A stretch of 64,000 nucleotides of DNA from Peribacillus sp. FSL E2-0218 (lineage in GTDB: Bacteria > Bacillota > Bacilli > Bacillales > DSM-1321), in assembly GCF_037992945.1 (NCBI RefSeq), contig NZ_CP150304.1, positions 3,785,501 through 3,849,500 of the forward strand, in the 5' to 3' direction. Positions within the stretch are counted from its first letter, which is position 1; every line of letters begins with the position of its first letter. The notes beneath the pieces are model-generated. The model saw only the letters and a list, made by a program, of their open reading frames with translations. It ran no database searches and was not told where the DNA came from. Positions 8,218 to 16,598 of the stretch are shown piece after piece. The position numbers were made by a program, and so were the translations under genes.

Positions 8218-9417
8218 TTAGTTCTTCCCTTTCCCTTGTAGGTCTCTACGTTCCAAGGCACGGCTCCATCCAGTTAAAATCACTGCAGCGAACACCATCA
8301 CCCCGCCTATCCATGCTGTATGGATGAGTCCGATTGAATCCGTGATCACGCCGCCTAGATAGGCGCCTAGAGCGATGCCTGCATTAAAGGCTGCGATATT
8401 GATCGCAGATGCCACATCAACTGCACTTGGCACGAAGCGCTCCGCTAATATGACAACATAGACTTGAAGTCCGGGAACATTCATGAAGGCAAATAAACCC
8501 ATTAATATGATCGTGATCAACCCAGCCAGTTTGAACGGTGCCGTGAAAGTCAAGACCACCAATACGATAGCCTGGATGAGGAACATATAGAATAAGGCAT
8601 TAATAGGGTTGCGATTAGCTAATTTCCCGCCAAGAGTATTCCCTATCGCTATAGCTACTCCATATATTAACAAAATCAAGGCGACAGTTCCTTCTTTAAA
8701 CCCCGTCACTTCCTGAAGCAGGGGCGACAAGTATGTGAAGACAACGAATGTTCCGCCATACCCAAGTGCTGTAATGATGAATACCAGCAGTAAGCGGCCA
8801 TTAGTAATTAATTTGATTTGGTCCCGAAATGTCGTGCGTGCAGCCTTCCTTAAATCGGATGGGACAAGGACGCTATTCGCGACGAAAGCAATGAGGCCGA
8901 TCGCCACGATGATGATGAAGGCAAATCTCCAGCCGAACTGCTGGCCGATGAAGGTTCCGAAGGGAACGCCTGTCACCGTAGCCACCGTAAGACCTGTAAA
9001 CATGATGGCGATGGCGCTCGCCCTCCGATCTTCAGGAACCAAATCAGCAGCAATCGTCGCACCAATTGACATGAAAATACCGTGGGCAAGTGCCGAAATG
9101 ACACGTGCAATCAATAATACACTGATCGTGGTAGCAGAAGCCGCCAATGCATTTCCAGCTACGAACACGACCATGATCCAAAGCAGCAAGGTTTTACGCG
9201 ACATATTCGATGTCAGGGATGTCAGGATCGGTGCCCCGAACATGACTCCCAAGGCATACAAGGATACTGTCAAACCTGCCGTCGTGACTGTAATGTGCAG
9301 GTCCCTTGAAATGAGCGGCAATAACCCCACGCTGATGAATTCTGTCGTTCCAATCGCAAAGGCACTGATCGCCAAAGCCAGCAATGCCCATGTACTTCTA
9401 TTTTTACTTGAAATCAT
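8218..9417 (-). CDS. ytbD: MFS efflux transporter YtbD (AraJ/YdhP-like)
   Basis: This 399-residue, 12-helix MFS protein belongs to the DHA1 AraJ/NepI branch. It starts with SAFAIGTTEFISVGLLPLI, the characteristic TTEF motif of that group, and has the VTGVPFGTFIGQQFGWRFAF motif C region near residue 155. The ATG at 9417 has AGGAGA upstream; a longer frame from 9465 lacks one. It probably exports small hydrophobic or carbonyl compounds. Order and orientation with ytbE and the divergent HxlR gene match the B. subtilis ytcD-ytbDE locus, so HxlR-type control is likely. Confidence 0.88.
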   Translation of the reverse strand: MISSKNRSTWALLALAISAFAIGTTEFISVGLLPLISRDLHITVTTAGLTVSLYALGVMFGAPILTSLTSNMSRKTLLLWIMVVFVAGNALAASATTISVLLIARVISALAHGIFMSIGATIAADLVPEDRRASAIAIMFTGLTVATVTGVPFGTFIGQQFGWRFAFIIIVAIGLIAFVANSVLVPSDLRKAARTTFRDQIKLITNGRLLLVFIITALGYGGTFVVFTYLSPLLQEVTGFKEGTVALILLIYGVAIAIGNTLGGKLANRNPINALFYMFLIQAIVLVVLTFTAPFKLAGLITIILMGLFAFMNVPGLQVYVVILAERFVPSAVDVASAINIAAFNAGIALGAYLGGVITDSIGLIHTAWIGGVMVFAAVILTGWSRALERRDLQGKGKN

Positions 9418-9538
9418 ATTCTCTTCTCCTTTTCGTCTTTTTGTACTATCATGAAATTGCCTCAAGCAATTTTTAGATAAATGGTACAGTGGATTCGGTG
9501 TGCAAATGTTATTATGAGATATAATATAAATAAAAAAC

Positions 9539-9548
9539 AGTACGTACT
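9539..9548. promoter_or_regulatory. Possible HxlR-family operator
   Basis: AGTACGTACT is a perfect 10-bp palindrome in the ytbD-ytcD intergenic region. A further GGTACC follows at about 9562. HxlR-family sites often contain paired GTAC halves, but this assignment is tentative. Confidence 0.3.
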
Positions 9549-9602
9549 TTAAAGTGATATAGGTACCTTTTAGTTCCTATAAGACAAGGAGAGTAGGCCA
9601 TC

Positions 9603-9965
9603 ATGCAAAGAAAGAAGTACAATATCTCGGTTGAAGCGACCCTCGAGGTACTGGGCGGCAAATGGAAATGCGTCATCCTTTGTCACCTGACCCACGGAAA
9701 AAAACGGACTAGCGAATTGAAGCGTTTGATGCCGAACATCACCCAGAAAATGCTGACACAACAATTGCGTGAGTTGGAAAAGGACGGGGTCATCGACCGG
9801 ATCGTTTACAACCAGGTTCCTCCAAAAGTGGAATATGAACTTAGTGAGTATGGACATAGTCTGGAAAGCATCCTTACCGCCCTGTGTACATGGGGAGACA
9901 ATCATATAACCAGAGTGTATGGAGATAAATCTTCCGTTCTGGAGGAAAGTATTTTGAATGAGTAG
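9603..9965 (+). CDS. ytcD: HxlR family transcriptional regulator (YtcD-like)
   Basis: This 120-residue protein is a single HxlR winged helix: VEATLEVLGGKWKCVILCHL at the N terminus, the helix-turn-helix around LMPNITQKMLTQQLRELEKDG, then PPKVEYELSEYG. The Cys in KWKCVILCHL corresponds to the cysteine that senses electrophiles in some family members such as YodB; whether it does so here is inference. It is divergent from ytbD-ytbE and probably represses them. Its terminator hairpin has been split and duplicated by an insertion element directly downstream. Confidence 0.87.
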   Translation: MQRKKYNISVEATLEVLGGKWKCVILCHLTHGKKRTSELKRLMPNITQKMLTQQLRELEKDGVIDRIVYNQVPPKVEYELSEYGHSLESILTALCTWGDNHITRVYGDKSSVLEESILNE

Positions 9966-9994
9966 GGAGAGAGCAGCTATTGTAAACAATAAAA

Positions 9995-10017
9995 AGATTA
10001 GCCTAGTCGGCTAATCT
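9995..10017 (+). repeat. Target-site duplication, left copy (whole terminator hairpin of ytcD)
   Basis: The 23 bp form a perfect 9-bp stem with a 5-base loop and are repeated exactly at 11413-11435 on the other side of the element. Confidence 0.9.
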
Positions 10018-11412
10018 CAGACTGTAGACAAACTCGATGAAAATCGAGTTTGTCTATTTTTATGGCCTGTACAATTTAGACGTTGATTTCCACTCCAGGC
10101 ACTCGCTTTCCGCGGGCGGTCGGGGAGCCTCCTCGGCTTTGCCTGCGGGGTCTCCCCTAGACGCGCTTTTCCCGCAGGAGTCTCGTACCTTCCGTTCCAA
10201 TCAACTTTGTCTTACCATTTAGAGGCTATGGTTTCCATGATAAAGTGCCTCATTTCTCTACGTTCGGAAAAAATTATGAGCGACGCTTTAAAGATACAGA
10301 CCTGTTTGAACAGATTTTCTGTCGCATTTTAATGACAGCTGCTAATAAAAAGTTAATAAGTGTAGAACACGTTTTCGTGGATTCCACACATGTGAAAGCC
10401 AGTGCGAATAAACGGAAATTTGAAAAGAAAATCGTTCGTAAAGAAACACGAGCGTATCAAGGACGTCTTCAAGAAGAAATCAATCAAGATCGTGAAAACC
10501 ACGGAAAGAAGCCTTTTCCACCAGATAAATTTGATAAGGAAGAAACCAAAGCAATTAAAGAAAGTACTACGGATCCTGAGAGTGGCTACTATGTGAAAGA
10601 TGAACGAACAAAACAGTTTGCCTATTCATTCCATGCGGCCGCAGACGGCAACGGTTTTGTATTGGGAACGATTGTAACACCTGGTAATACACATGACAGT
10701 CATATTTTGGAGCCACTTGTTGAGCAAGTGATTGAGAAAGTTGGAAAACCAGAAGCAGTTGCCGCAGATGCAGCTTATAAAACACCAGCGATTACAAGCT
10801 ACCTATTTAACAAAGAAATCACACCTGCTTTACCCTATACACGTCCTCGTACAAAAGAAGGATTCTTTCGCAAACATGACTATGTTTACGATGAACACTT
10901 TGATTGTTACCTTTGCCCTTCGGGAGAAACTTTAAAGTACTCAACAACAAATAAAGAGGGCTATCGCGAGTACAAATCGCCCAAACAAATTTGTGCAACA
11001 TGCTCATTTTTATCACGGTGTACGGAAAGCAAAGACCATCAAAAAGTAGTGACACGGCATATCTGGCAAGCATATGTGGAAGAAGCAGATCATCTGCGTC
11101 ATCATCAAGAGGTAAAACCTATATATGCGAAACGCAAAGAAACGATTGAGCGTGTATTCGCAGATGCAAAAGAAAAGCATGGTATGCGTTGGACTACTTT
11201 AAGGGGACTTAAAAAATTGTCGATGCAGGCGATGCTTACTTTCGCTGCCATGAATGTAAAGAAGATGGCCACTTGGACATGGCAAGGTCCTAAAACGGCT
11301 TAACATAGCGGCTCGAAGAGCCCAAATCTCGTAACCTTTGGTTAAAATTTCAAAGGAATTTCAAAAGGGGTTCGGAATTTTTTAATTCCGAACCCCTTTT
11401 GTCTACAAACTG
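10018..11412 (+). mobile_element. IS1182-type element, copy A (internally deleted, 1395 bp)
   Basis: The ends CAGACTGTAGACAAAC and, reversed, CAGTTTGTAGACAAAA form imperfect terminal inverted repeats. The element is flanked by an exact 23-bp direct repeat. Compared with the 1740-bp copies B and C it lacks 345 bp, covering the end of the leader and the first 97 codons of the transposase. The breakpoints share short TTAG/AGG homology. It is also slightly more diverged (for example GTG for GTA at the valine before PHFS), so it is probably older and no longer autonomous, but its ends are intact and could be moved in trans. Confidence 0.93.
10227..11303 (+). pseudogene. IS1182-type transposase, N-terminally truncated
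   Basis: The frame corresponds to residues from Gly98 (455-codon numbering) to the C terminus of the intact transposases in copies B and C. All three catalytic residues survive (in VDSTHVKASANK, AADAAYKTP and ERVFADAKEKHG). The N-terminal domain, start codon and ribosome binding site are gone through the 345-bp internal deletion. A GTG at 10245 could initiate a 352-residue product but has no ribosome binding site. Confidence 0.9.
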
Positions 11413-11441
11413 AGATTAGCCTAGTCGGCTAATCTTTTTTT
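11413..11441 (+). terminator. Terminator hairpin of ytcD, right target-site copy with the original T run
   Basis: The 23-bp hairpin (11413-11435) repeats 9995-10017 and is followed by seven T. The original ytcD terminator is therefore now on the far side of the element. Confidence 0.85.
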
Positions 11442-11635
11442 ACTACCACATATCCATCAACCGCTAAATTAAGTTCGATCCGAAACATCCTGCCCTGTTT
11501 TAATACTCGCCATTTTTTGGTATAATATGTAATACCATTCATACGCTTTTTTGCATGAAACAGGATCATGCTGATTCTTTAAATTTTTTATTTTGTAAAC
11601 GAATGAGTATAATTGGGGAAACTAAGGAGTGACCT

Positions 11636-11923
11636 ATGAGAGTTTTATTGGAATTGATTCGCATCATCTTGATATTCGGCATTGCCGGTTCGGTTTTTTC
11701 GGCGATTGTATATGGCATTTATAATAGCATAGGCGTGAACACGGGGCAGTATGGCTGGTTGGGTACGGTCGCCATCCTGATTTTATTGTTTGTTTGGTAT
11801 CGAAATAAACTCCAATTCAGTGGTTGGTACGCTGGCAAGGGGAAGGAAAGGCTGCCTAAAACGGCCTCGAACGTACTGATCATCTGCTCACTATTGCTAT
11901 TATGTGCCCCACCCATTCTTTAA
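11636..11923 (+). CDS. Small membrane protein of unknown function
   Basis: The 95-residue protein has three hydrophobic segments (about 5-27, 41-58 and 78-94), with a basic loop between the last two (RNKLQFSGWYAGKGKERLPK). The ATG has AAGGAGTGACCT upstream. It is followed after 30 bases by the CAP-domain protein on the same strand, so the two may form an operon. I do not recognise a family. The C terminus ending in a hydrophobic segment suggests an integral membrane protein with no catalytic domain. Confidence 0.7.
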   Translation: MRVLLELIRIILIFGIAGSVFSAIVYGIYNSIGVNTGQYGWLGTVAILILLFVWYRNKLQFSGWYAGKGKERLPKTASNVLIICSLLLLCAPPIL

Positions 11924-11953
11924 GTCTATTTTAAATAGAGCGGAGTGAACTAT

Positions 11954-13093
11954 TTGCAGAGATTATTTAATATAGTTGTCCTCATCCTCCTGCTCGGTGC
12001 CTTTTGGCATGGATATGGCAAAGACATTCAGGAGTCTGGGGTCAAGGCGGGGGTTCAATCCTTTGCATCCGATTTTCATTCCCTCATAACCGGGCCCGAG
12101 GTTTCGTCCGCCCTGGAAAAGCTTAACACAGGCGTCAACAACCTGATGGGATCGCTGGCCGAAACATTGGATACCGCTACCGATAAGGAGCGGCAGGAAA
12201 CGGAAAAAGTGAAAAAACCAGCACTGGAAGCGCCAGCTGAAGCCAGCTTTTCCGTCCGTAATATCGAAATGGGCGACACGAAGGACGATGTAGAAAAACT
12301 CGCTGGTGAGGCGAAGCGCCATACACGGAACGAATATGGTGTGGAATGGTATGCCTATCACGAAAATTACCAAAACTTCTTCATGGTTGCCTACGATACG
12401 AACAATCAAGTCGTCGGTTTATATACGAACCAGGACTTGATTTCTTCGAAGCAAGGCATCAAACGGGGCACACCTAAAGCAGACGTCGCTGAAAAACTGG
12501 GGAAGCCCATCACCAAGCTGCTTAAAGGGAACGTCTATTACCAGATCAAAAGCGATGGCGAATACGAGATGTTTGAAATGGATCAGAGTTATGTGACCAT
12601 CTTTTATGACAAACACGAAAAAAACACCGTCACATCCATCCAAATCATCAACGCTGATCTCGAAAAGCAAAAGAGCGGTTATTTTGCAGCGGCCAGCCCC
12701 GAGCTAAAGCAGGGCTTTGAATACCAGTTATTCGATTTGACCAATGCAGCTCGGGTCAATCATGATCTTTCCGTGCTTACATGGGATAAACGAGTCAAAG
12801 TCACTGCCCAGGACCATAGTAAGGATATGGCCGTGAATCAATATTTCAACCATACCAATCTTGAAGGGGAATCTCCCTTCGACCGGATGGAGGATGACCA
12901 TATCAAGTTTCGAATGGCCGGCGAGAACCTGGCTGCCGGGCAGAACAGCAGCATCTTCGCCCATGAAGGGTTGATGAATTCCATCGGGCACAGGGAAAAC
13001 AAATTACAGAAGGATTTCCAATCACTTGGTGTCGGAGTCGCTTTCGATCAAGAGCAGAAACCCTATTACACAGAAAACTATTTGAGGAAATGA
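11954..13093 (+). CDS. CAP-domain protein with CAP-associated N-terminal domain (YlbC-like)
   Basis: A single N-terminal membrane/signal segment (LFNIVVLILLLGAFWHG) is followed by a Lys/Glu-rich linker. Next comes a CAP-associated domain (about 98-235, with repeated MGDTKDDVEKLAGEAKR and RGTPKADVAEKLGKP units). A C-terminal SCP/CAP domain completes it (about 250-379), with the conserved NAAR, DHSKDMAVNQYFNHT, AGENLA and HRENKL motifs. The protein is probably anchored outside the membrane. I prefer the TTG at 11954, which has GGAGTGA six bases upstream, over the GTG at 11945, which lies inside that site. The B. subtilis relative is YlbC; the biochemical role of bacterial CAP proteins is poorly defined. 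Confidence 0.85.
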   Translation: MQRLFNIVVLILLLGAFWHGYGKDIQESGVKAGVQSFASDFHSLITGPEVSSALEKLNTGVNNLMGSLAETLDTATDKERQETEKVKKPALEAPAEASFSVRNIEMGDTKDDVEKLAGEAKRHTRNEYGVEWYAYHENYQNFFMVAYDTNNQVVGLYTNQDLISSKQGIKRGTPKADVAEKLGKPITKLLKGNVYYQIKSDGEYEMFEMDQSYVTIFYDKHEKNTVTSIQIINADLEKQKSGYFAAASPELKQGFEYQLFDLTNAARVNHDLSVLTWDKRVKVTAQDHSKDMAVNQYFNHTNLEGESPFDRMEDDHIKFRMAGENLAAGQNSSIFAHEGLMNSIGHRENKLQKDFQSLGVGVAFDQEQKPYYTENYLRK

Positions 13094-13103
13094 ACGGAAA
13101 CGG

Positions 13104-13146
13104 AAAAAGGAGTGCGCCCTTTATGGAATGGGCGCACTCCTTTTTT
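13104..13146 (+). terminator. Terminator of the CAP-domain gene
   Basis: Thirteen-bp stem (13107-13119 with 13130-13142) and a T run. It could also stop transcription from nupG on the opposite strand. Confidence 0.85.
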
Positions 13147-13155
13147 ACCGGTACA

Positions 13156-14349
13156 TTACCAAACAAATAACCCTACCATCATGGCACTCAGCAAGGAAAC
13201 GGCCATTCCGCTGATCAACAGTTTCCAAACGTTCCTTCCGATGATGTTCGATTTCTCATCACTGAGGATCGAATTGAAGGTTCCATAAATCATCCCGACT
13301 GTACTGAAGTTGGCAAATGACGTCAAATAGGTGACAGCAACAGCGACTGTATGCGGTGGCAGGCTGCTGATTTTATCTTTTAAATCGAGCAAGGCGACGA
13401 ACTCATTCGTGGCCAGCTTGATTCCCATCAATTGCGCCACATACATGGCATCATGTCCAGATAGTCCAAGCAGGAATGCAAAAGGACTAAATATTACGGA
13501 AAAAATCTTTTGGATCGTCAAGCCATCAATAAAGAAGCCGAAAATGCCATTTAAAGCTGCCGTTAACGCAACATAACCGATAACCATTGCCATGATGACG
13601 AAAACCATCTTGGCTCCAACCAGCATGCTGTTCGATATGGTGGAAAAGAAATCCTTCTTTTCCTCTTTGGAAGGAACATATACGACATCTTCCTCCTTAC
13701 TGACTTCGACAGGATTAAGCATGTTGGCAATCAGCAAGGCATTCAGGCAGTTCAAAGGAATCGCTACAAAAACATAGGTTGCCGGAACCATGGATAAGTA
13801 GGCACCAATGATCGAGCCGCTTATGCTGCTCATGCCCATGATGCCAAATGTCAATAATCGCTGGTCCTTAATCGCACCGAGCTGAGACCGGATGACGGCC
13901 AGTGCCTCCGTATTCCCAAGGAACATCATCTGGATGGAAAAGAAACTCTCTAGCTTAGGTAAACCGGAAACTTTCGAAATGAGCCAACCCACTTTATCAA
14001 TGATCCAAGTAAGTATGCCAAAATACGATAAAACATCAAAAAACGTAATAATGAAAATGATTGGCATCAAGGCACTAAAAAAGAAATCCACTTGTTCATT
14101 TGCCATAAGTGAAGGAAACACGAAAGAAATCCCTTCATTTGCACATTCAATTAACCAAGTGAAGAAGGAAGCAATCAGATTAATGACCCATGCCCCAATT
14201 TTGGTCGATAACATGAACCACGTGATAAGCAATTCAAACACCAGCAAAGTAAGGATGGCCTTCCAATTAACTCTCCTTTTATTGGGTGAACAAAGGTAAA
14301 CGATGCCCATTACAACTAAAACACCTAGTATATTCAATAAGAAATACAT
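13156..14349 (-). CDS. nupG: Purine nucleoside transporter NupG (CNT family)
   Basis: At 397 residues this is the same length as B. subtilis NupG (YxjA). It is a concentrative nucleoside transporter with the family pattern: an N-terminal Nucleos_tra2_N region, GNTEALAVIRSQL in the substrate site, MGMSSISGSIIGAYLSM, and a C-terminal SFANFSTVGMIYG segment. It imports purine nucleosides driven by H+ or Na+. The ATG has AAGGGG upstream. A guanine-type purine riboswitch followed by a terminator lies in the leader, so expression should fall when guanine or hypoxanthine is plentiful. Confidence 0.92.
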   Translation of the reverse strand: MYFLLNILGVLVVMGIVYLCSPNKRRVNWKAILTLLVFELLITWFMLSTKIGAWVINLIASFFTWLIECANEGISFVFPSLMANEQVDFFFSALMPIIFIITFFDVLSYFGILTWIIDKVGWLISKVSGLPKLESFFSIQMMFLGNTEALAVIRSQLGAIKDQRLLTFGIMGMSSISGSIIGAYLSMVPATYVFVAIPLNCLNALLIANMLNPVEVSKEEDVVYVPSKEEKKDFFSTISNSMLVGAKMVFVIMAMVIGYVALTAALNGIFGFFIDGLTIQKIFSVIFSPFAFLLGLSGHDAMYVAQLMGIKLATNEFVALLDLKDKISSLPPHTVAVAVTYLTSFANFSTVGMIYGTFNSILSDEKSNIIGRNVWKLLISGMAVSLLSAMMVGLFVW

Positions 14350-14387
14350 GCTTTCATCCCCTTTGTTTTATCATTTCCCATTCATTA

Positions 14388-14449
14388 TAAAAAAGCCCTT
14401 ACCCTTTCACACTTTCAGCCGCAGGAAGAAAGTGTGAAAAGGTAAGGGC
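14388..14449 (-). terminator. Riboswitch-controlled terminator upstream of nupG
   Basis: A 22-base near-perfect stem (14395-14416 with 14428-14449) is followed by a T run on the minus strand, between the purine aptamer and the nupG start. It is the likely off-state hairpin of the riboswitch. Confidence 0.85.
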
Positions 14450-14526
14450 CTGCATCAAAACAGGGCGGTGTGCTGGTCAAAAAGCCAACAAACCTATACC
14501 CGTTCATCTCACCATTTTTCATACTT

Positions 14527-14594
14527 CCTTGTAGTCCGGCATTACGGCTGCCAGGTAGAAACTATCAGACCATCGTCACTGATATTATACAAGG
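14527..14594 (-). ncRNA. Purine (guanine-type) riboswitch aptamer
   Basis: Read on the minus strand, the 68-nt aptamer has P1 arms CCTTGTA/TACAAGG, the TATAAT segment, GATGGTCTGATAGTTTCTACC across J2/3, and GCCGTAATGCCGGACTA at P3-J3/1. The pyrimidine before the final UA is C (GGACTA), the residue that selects guanine over adenine. It precedes nupG, a purine nucleoside importer, as in B. subtilis. Confidence 0.93.
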
Positions 14595-14619
14595 ATATTT
14601 TTTTTATATTCTTAGGGAA

Positions 14620-14648
14620 AATATAATCTTAAATTACTTTGTTTTCAA
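14620..14648 (-). promoter_or_regulatory. SigA-type promoter of the nupG leader
   Basis: On the minus strand, TTGAAA (14643-14648) and TATATT (14620-14625) are separated by 17 bases. Transcription would begin about 15-20 bases before the purine aptamer. Confidence 0.65.
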
Positions 14649-14767
14649 TTACAATACGTTTTGTAATTATTATATTAATATAAATATTTCGACAAAGATG
14701 AAACACTTACTGACCTCGACCTGGGCGAGATACAAATCGAGAAGCTTTCACAACTGCTTCAGCAAAA

Positions 14768-14788
14768 AAGCCACCAAATTGGTGGCTT
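14768..14788 (-). repeat. Target-site duplication, copy with the original T run (terminator hairpin of the esterase gene)
   Basis: This 21-bp perfect palindrome (10-bp arms around one A) is repeated exactly at 16529-16549. The T run on the minus strand lies just beyond it. Confidence 0.9.
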
Positions 14789-16528
14789 CAGTTTGTAGAC
14801 AAAAGGGGTTCGGAATTAAAAAATTCCGAACCCCTTTTGAAATTCCTTTGAAATTTTGACCAAAGGTTACGAGATTTGGGCTCTTCGAGCCACTATGTTA
14901 AGCCGTTTTAGGACCTTGCCATGTCCAAGTGGCCATCTTCTTTACATTCATGGCAGCGAAAGTAAGCATCGCCTGCATCGACAATTTTTTAAGTCCCCTT
15001 AAAGTAGTCCAACGCATACCATGCTTTTCTTTTGCATCTGCGAATACACGCTCAATCGTTTCTTTGCGTTTCGCATATATAGGTTTTACCTCTTGATGAT
15101 GACGCAGATGATCTGCTTCTTCCACATATGCTTGCCAGATATGCCGTGTCACTACTTTTTGATGGTCTTTGCTTTCCGTACACCGTGATAAAAATGAGCA
15201 TGTTGCACAAATTTGTTTGGGCGATTTGTACTCGCGATAGCCCTCTTTATTTGTTGTTGAGTACTTTAAAGTTTCTCCCGAAGGGCAAAGGTAACAATCA
15301 AAGTGTTCATCGTAAACATAGTCATGTTTGCGAAAGAATCCTTCTTTTGTACGAGGACGTGTATAGGGTAAAGCAGGTGTGATTTCTTTGTTAAATAGGT
15401 AGCTTGTAATCGCTGGTGTTTTATAAGCTGCATCTGCGGCAACTGCTTCTGGTTTTCCAACTTTCTCAATCACTTGCTCAACAAGTGGCTCCAAAATATG
15501 ACTGTCATGTGTATTACCAGGTGTTACAATCGTTCCCAATACAAAACCGTTGCCGTCTGCGGCCGCATGGAATGAATAGGCAAACTGTTTTGTTCGTTCA
15601 TCTTTCACATAGTAGCCACTCTCAGGATCCGTAGTACTTTCTTTAATTGCTTTGGTTTCTTCCTTATCAAATTTATCTGGTGGAAAAGGCTTCTTTCCAT
15701 GGTTTTCACGATCTTGATTGATTTCTTCTTGAAGACGTCCTTGATACGCTCGTGTTTCTTTACGAACGATTTTCTTTTCAAATTTCCGTTTATTCGCACT
15801 GGCTTTCACATGTGTGGAATCCACGAAAACGTGTTCTACACTTATTACCTTTTTATTAGCAGCTGTCATTAAAATGCGACAGAAAATCTGTTCAAACAGG
15901 TCTGTATCTTTAAAGCGTCGCTCATAATTTTTTCCGAACGTAGAGAAATGAGGTACTTTATCATGGAAACCATAGCCTAAGAACCAACGGTAAGCCATAT
16001 TGGTTTCAACTTCTTCAATCGTTTTACGCATGGAACGAATACCGAAGGTATATTGAATGAAAGTCAGTTTAACTAAAATAACTGGATCAATACTTGGGCG
16101 TCCTACCTCTGAGTACATATCTTTCACCAAGTCATAAATGAAAGTGAAGTCAATGGCAGCCTCCATTTTACGAACCAAATGGTTCGGTGGCACCAGTTGA
16201 TCTAAAGTAATCATTTCAAGTTGATCTCGCTGAATAGAATCATGTTTAGAAAGCATCCTCATCACCTCAAGTTTTAATACTTCAATTTTAAAACAAAAAT
16301 GACTCCAGTCAAAAGTGTTCTATCTAAAAGGTAAGACAAAGTTGATTGGAACGGAAGGTACGAGACTCCTGCGGGAAAAGCGCGTCTAGGGGAGACCCCG
16401 CAGGCAAAGCCGAGGAGGCTCCCCGACCGCCCGCGGAAAGCGAGTGCCTGGAGTGGAAATCAACGTCTAAATTGTACAGGCCATAAAAATAGACAAACTC
16501 GATTTTCATCGAGTTTGTCTACAGTCTG
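14789..16528 (-). mobile_element. IS1182-type element, copy B (complete, 1740 bp)
   Basis: The element is bounded by the CAG...CTG terminal inverted repeats and by exact 21-bp copies of a terminator palindrome. It has the same length as copy C and differs from it at only a few bases, so it moved recently. Inside the 3' end is a strong hairpin ending in a T run (about 14802-14838). Inside the 5' end is a second hairpin (ACAAACTCGA/TCGAGTTTGT, about 16491-16516) that should shield the transposase from outside transcription. The leader also carries a GC-rich module (about 16341-16464). Confidence 0.95.
14898..16256 (-). CDS. IS1182-family DDE transposase (copy B)
   Basis: This 452-residue transposase has an N-terminal DUF772-type domain (DQLVPPNHLVRKMEAAIDF; VGRPSIDPVILVKLTFIQY). 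Its DDE core has Asp146 (VDSTHVKAS), Asp275 (AADAAYKTP) and Glu402 (ERVFADAKEKHGMR). A Cys-rich insert lies between the second Asp and the Glu (CYLCPSG...CATCSFLSRC). The start at 16256 is preceded by GAGGTG six bases upstream; a GTG nine bases earlier overlaps that site. It differs from copy C at Val instead of Leu in KKVISVEH and at the penultimate residue. It appears intact and probably active. Confidence 0.95.
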   Translation of the reverse strand: MLSKHDSIQRDQLEMITLDQLVPPNHLVRKMEAAIDFTFIYDLVKDMYSEVGRPSIDPVILVKLTFIQYTFGIRSMRKTIEEVETNMAYRWFLGYGFHDKVPHFSTFGKNYERRFKDTDLFEQIFCRILMTAANKKVISVEHVFVDSTHVKASANKRKFEKKIVRKETRAYQGRLQEEINQDRENHGKKPFPPDKFDKEETKAIKESTTDPESGYYVKDERTKQFAYSFHAAADGNGFVLGTIVTPGNTHDSHILEPLVEQVIEKVGKPEAVAADAAYKTPAITSYLFNKEITPALPYTRPRTKEGFFRKHDYVYDEHFDCYLCPSGETLKYSTTNKEGYREYKSPKQICATCSFLSRCTESKDHQKVVTRHIWQAYVEEADHLRHHQEVKPIYAKRKETIERVFADAKEKHGMRWTTLRGLKKLSMQAMLTFAAMNVKKMATWTWQGPKTA

Positions 16529-16549
16529 AAGCCACCAAATTGGTGGCTT
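16529..16549 (-). repeat. Target-site duplication, copy next to the esterase gene
   Basis: Exact copy of 14768-14788. For the esterase transcript this hairpin is now followed by the element end rather than by its T run. Confidence 0.9.
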
Positions 16550-16598
16550 CATTTTGACAGGGGTGCCCTGTTATACATAAAGATAAACCGAATTGCAA

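Noticed and set aside
8735..9454. 239-codon plus-strand frame
   Set aside because: It is antisense to ytbD, whose helices and MFS motifs are clear.
10018..16528. IS copies A and B as a composite transposon carrying the CAP-domain gene and nupG
   Set aside because: Each copy has its own, different target duplication at its immediate ends, and copy A has lost its transposase start, so they are independent insertions.
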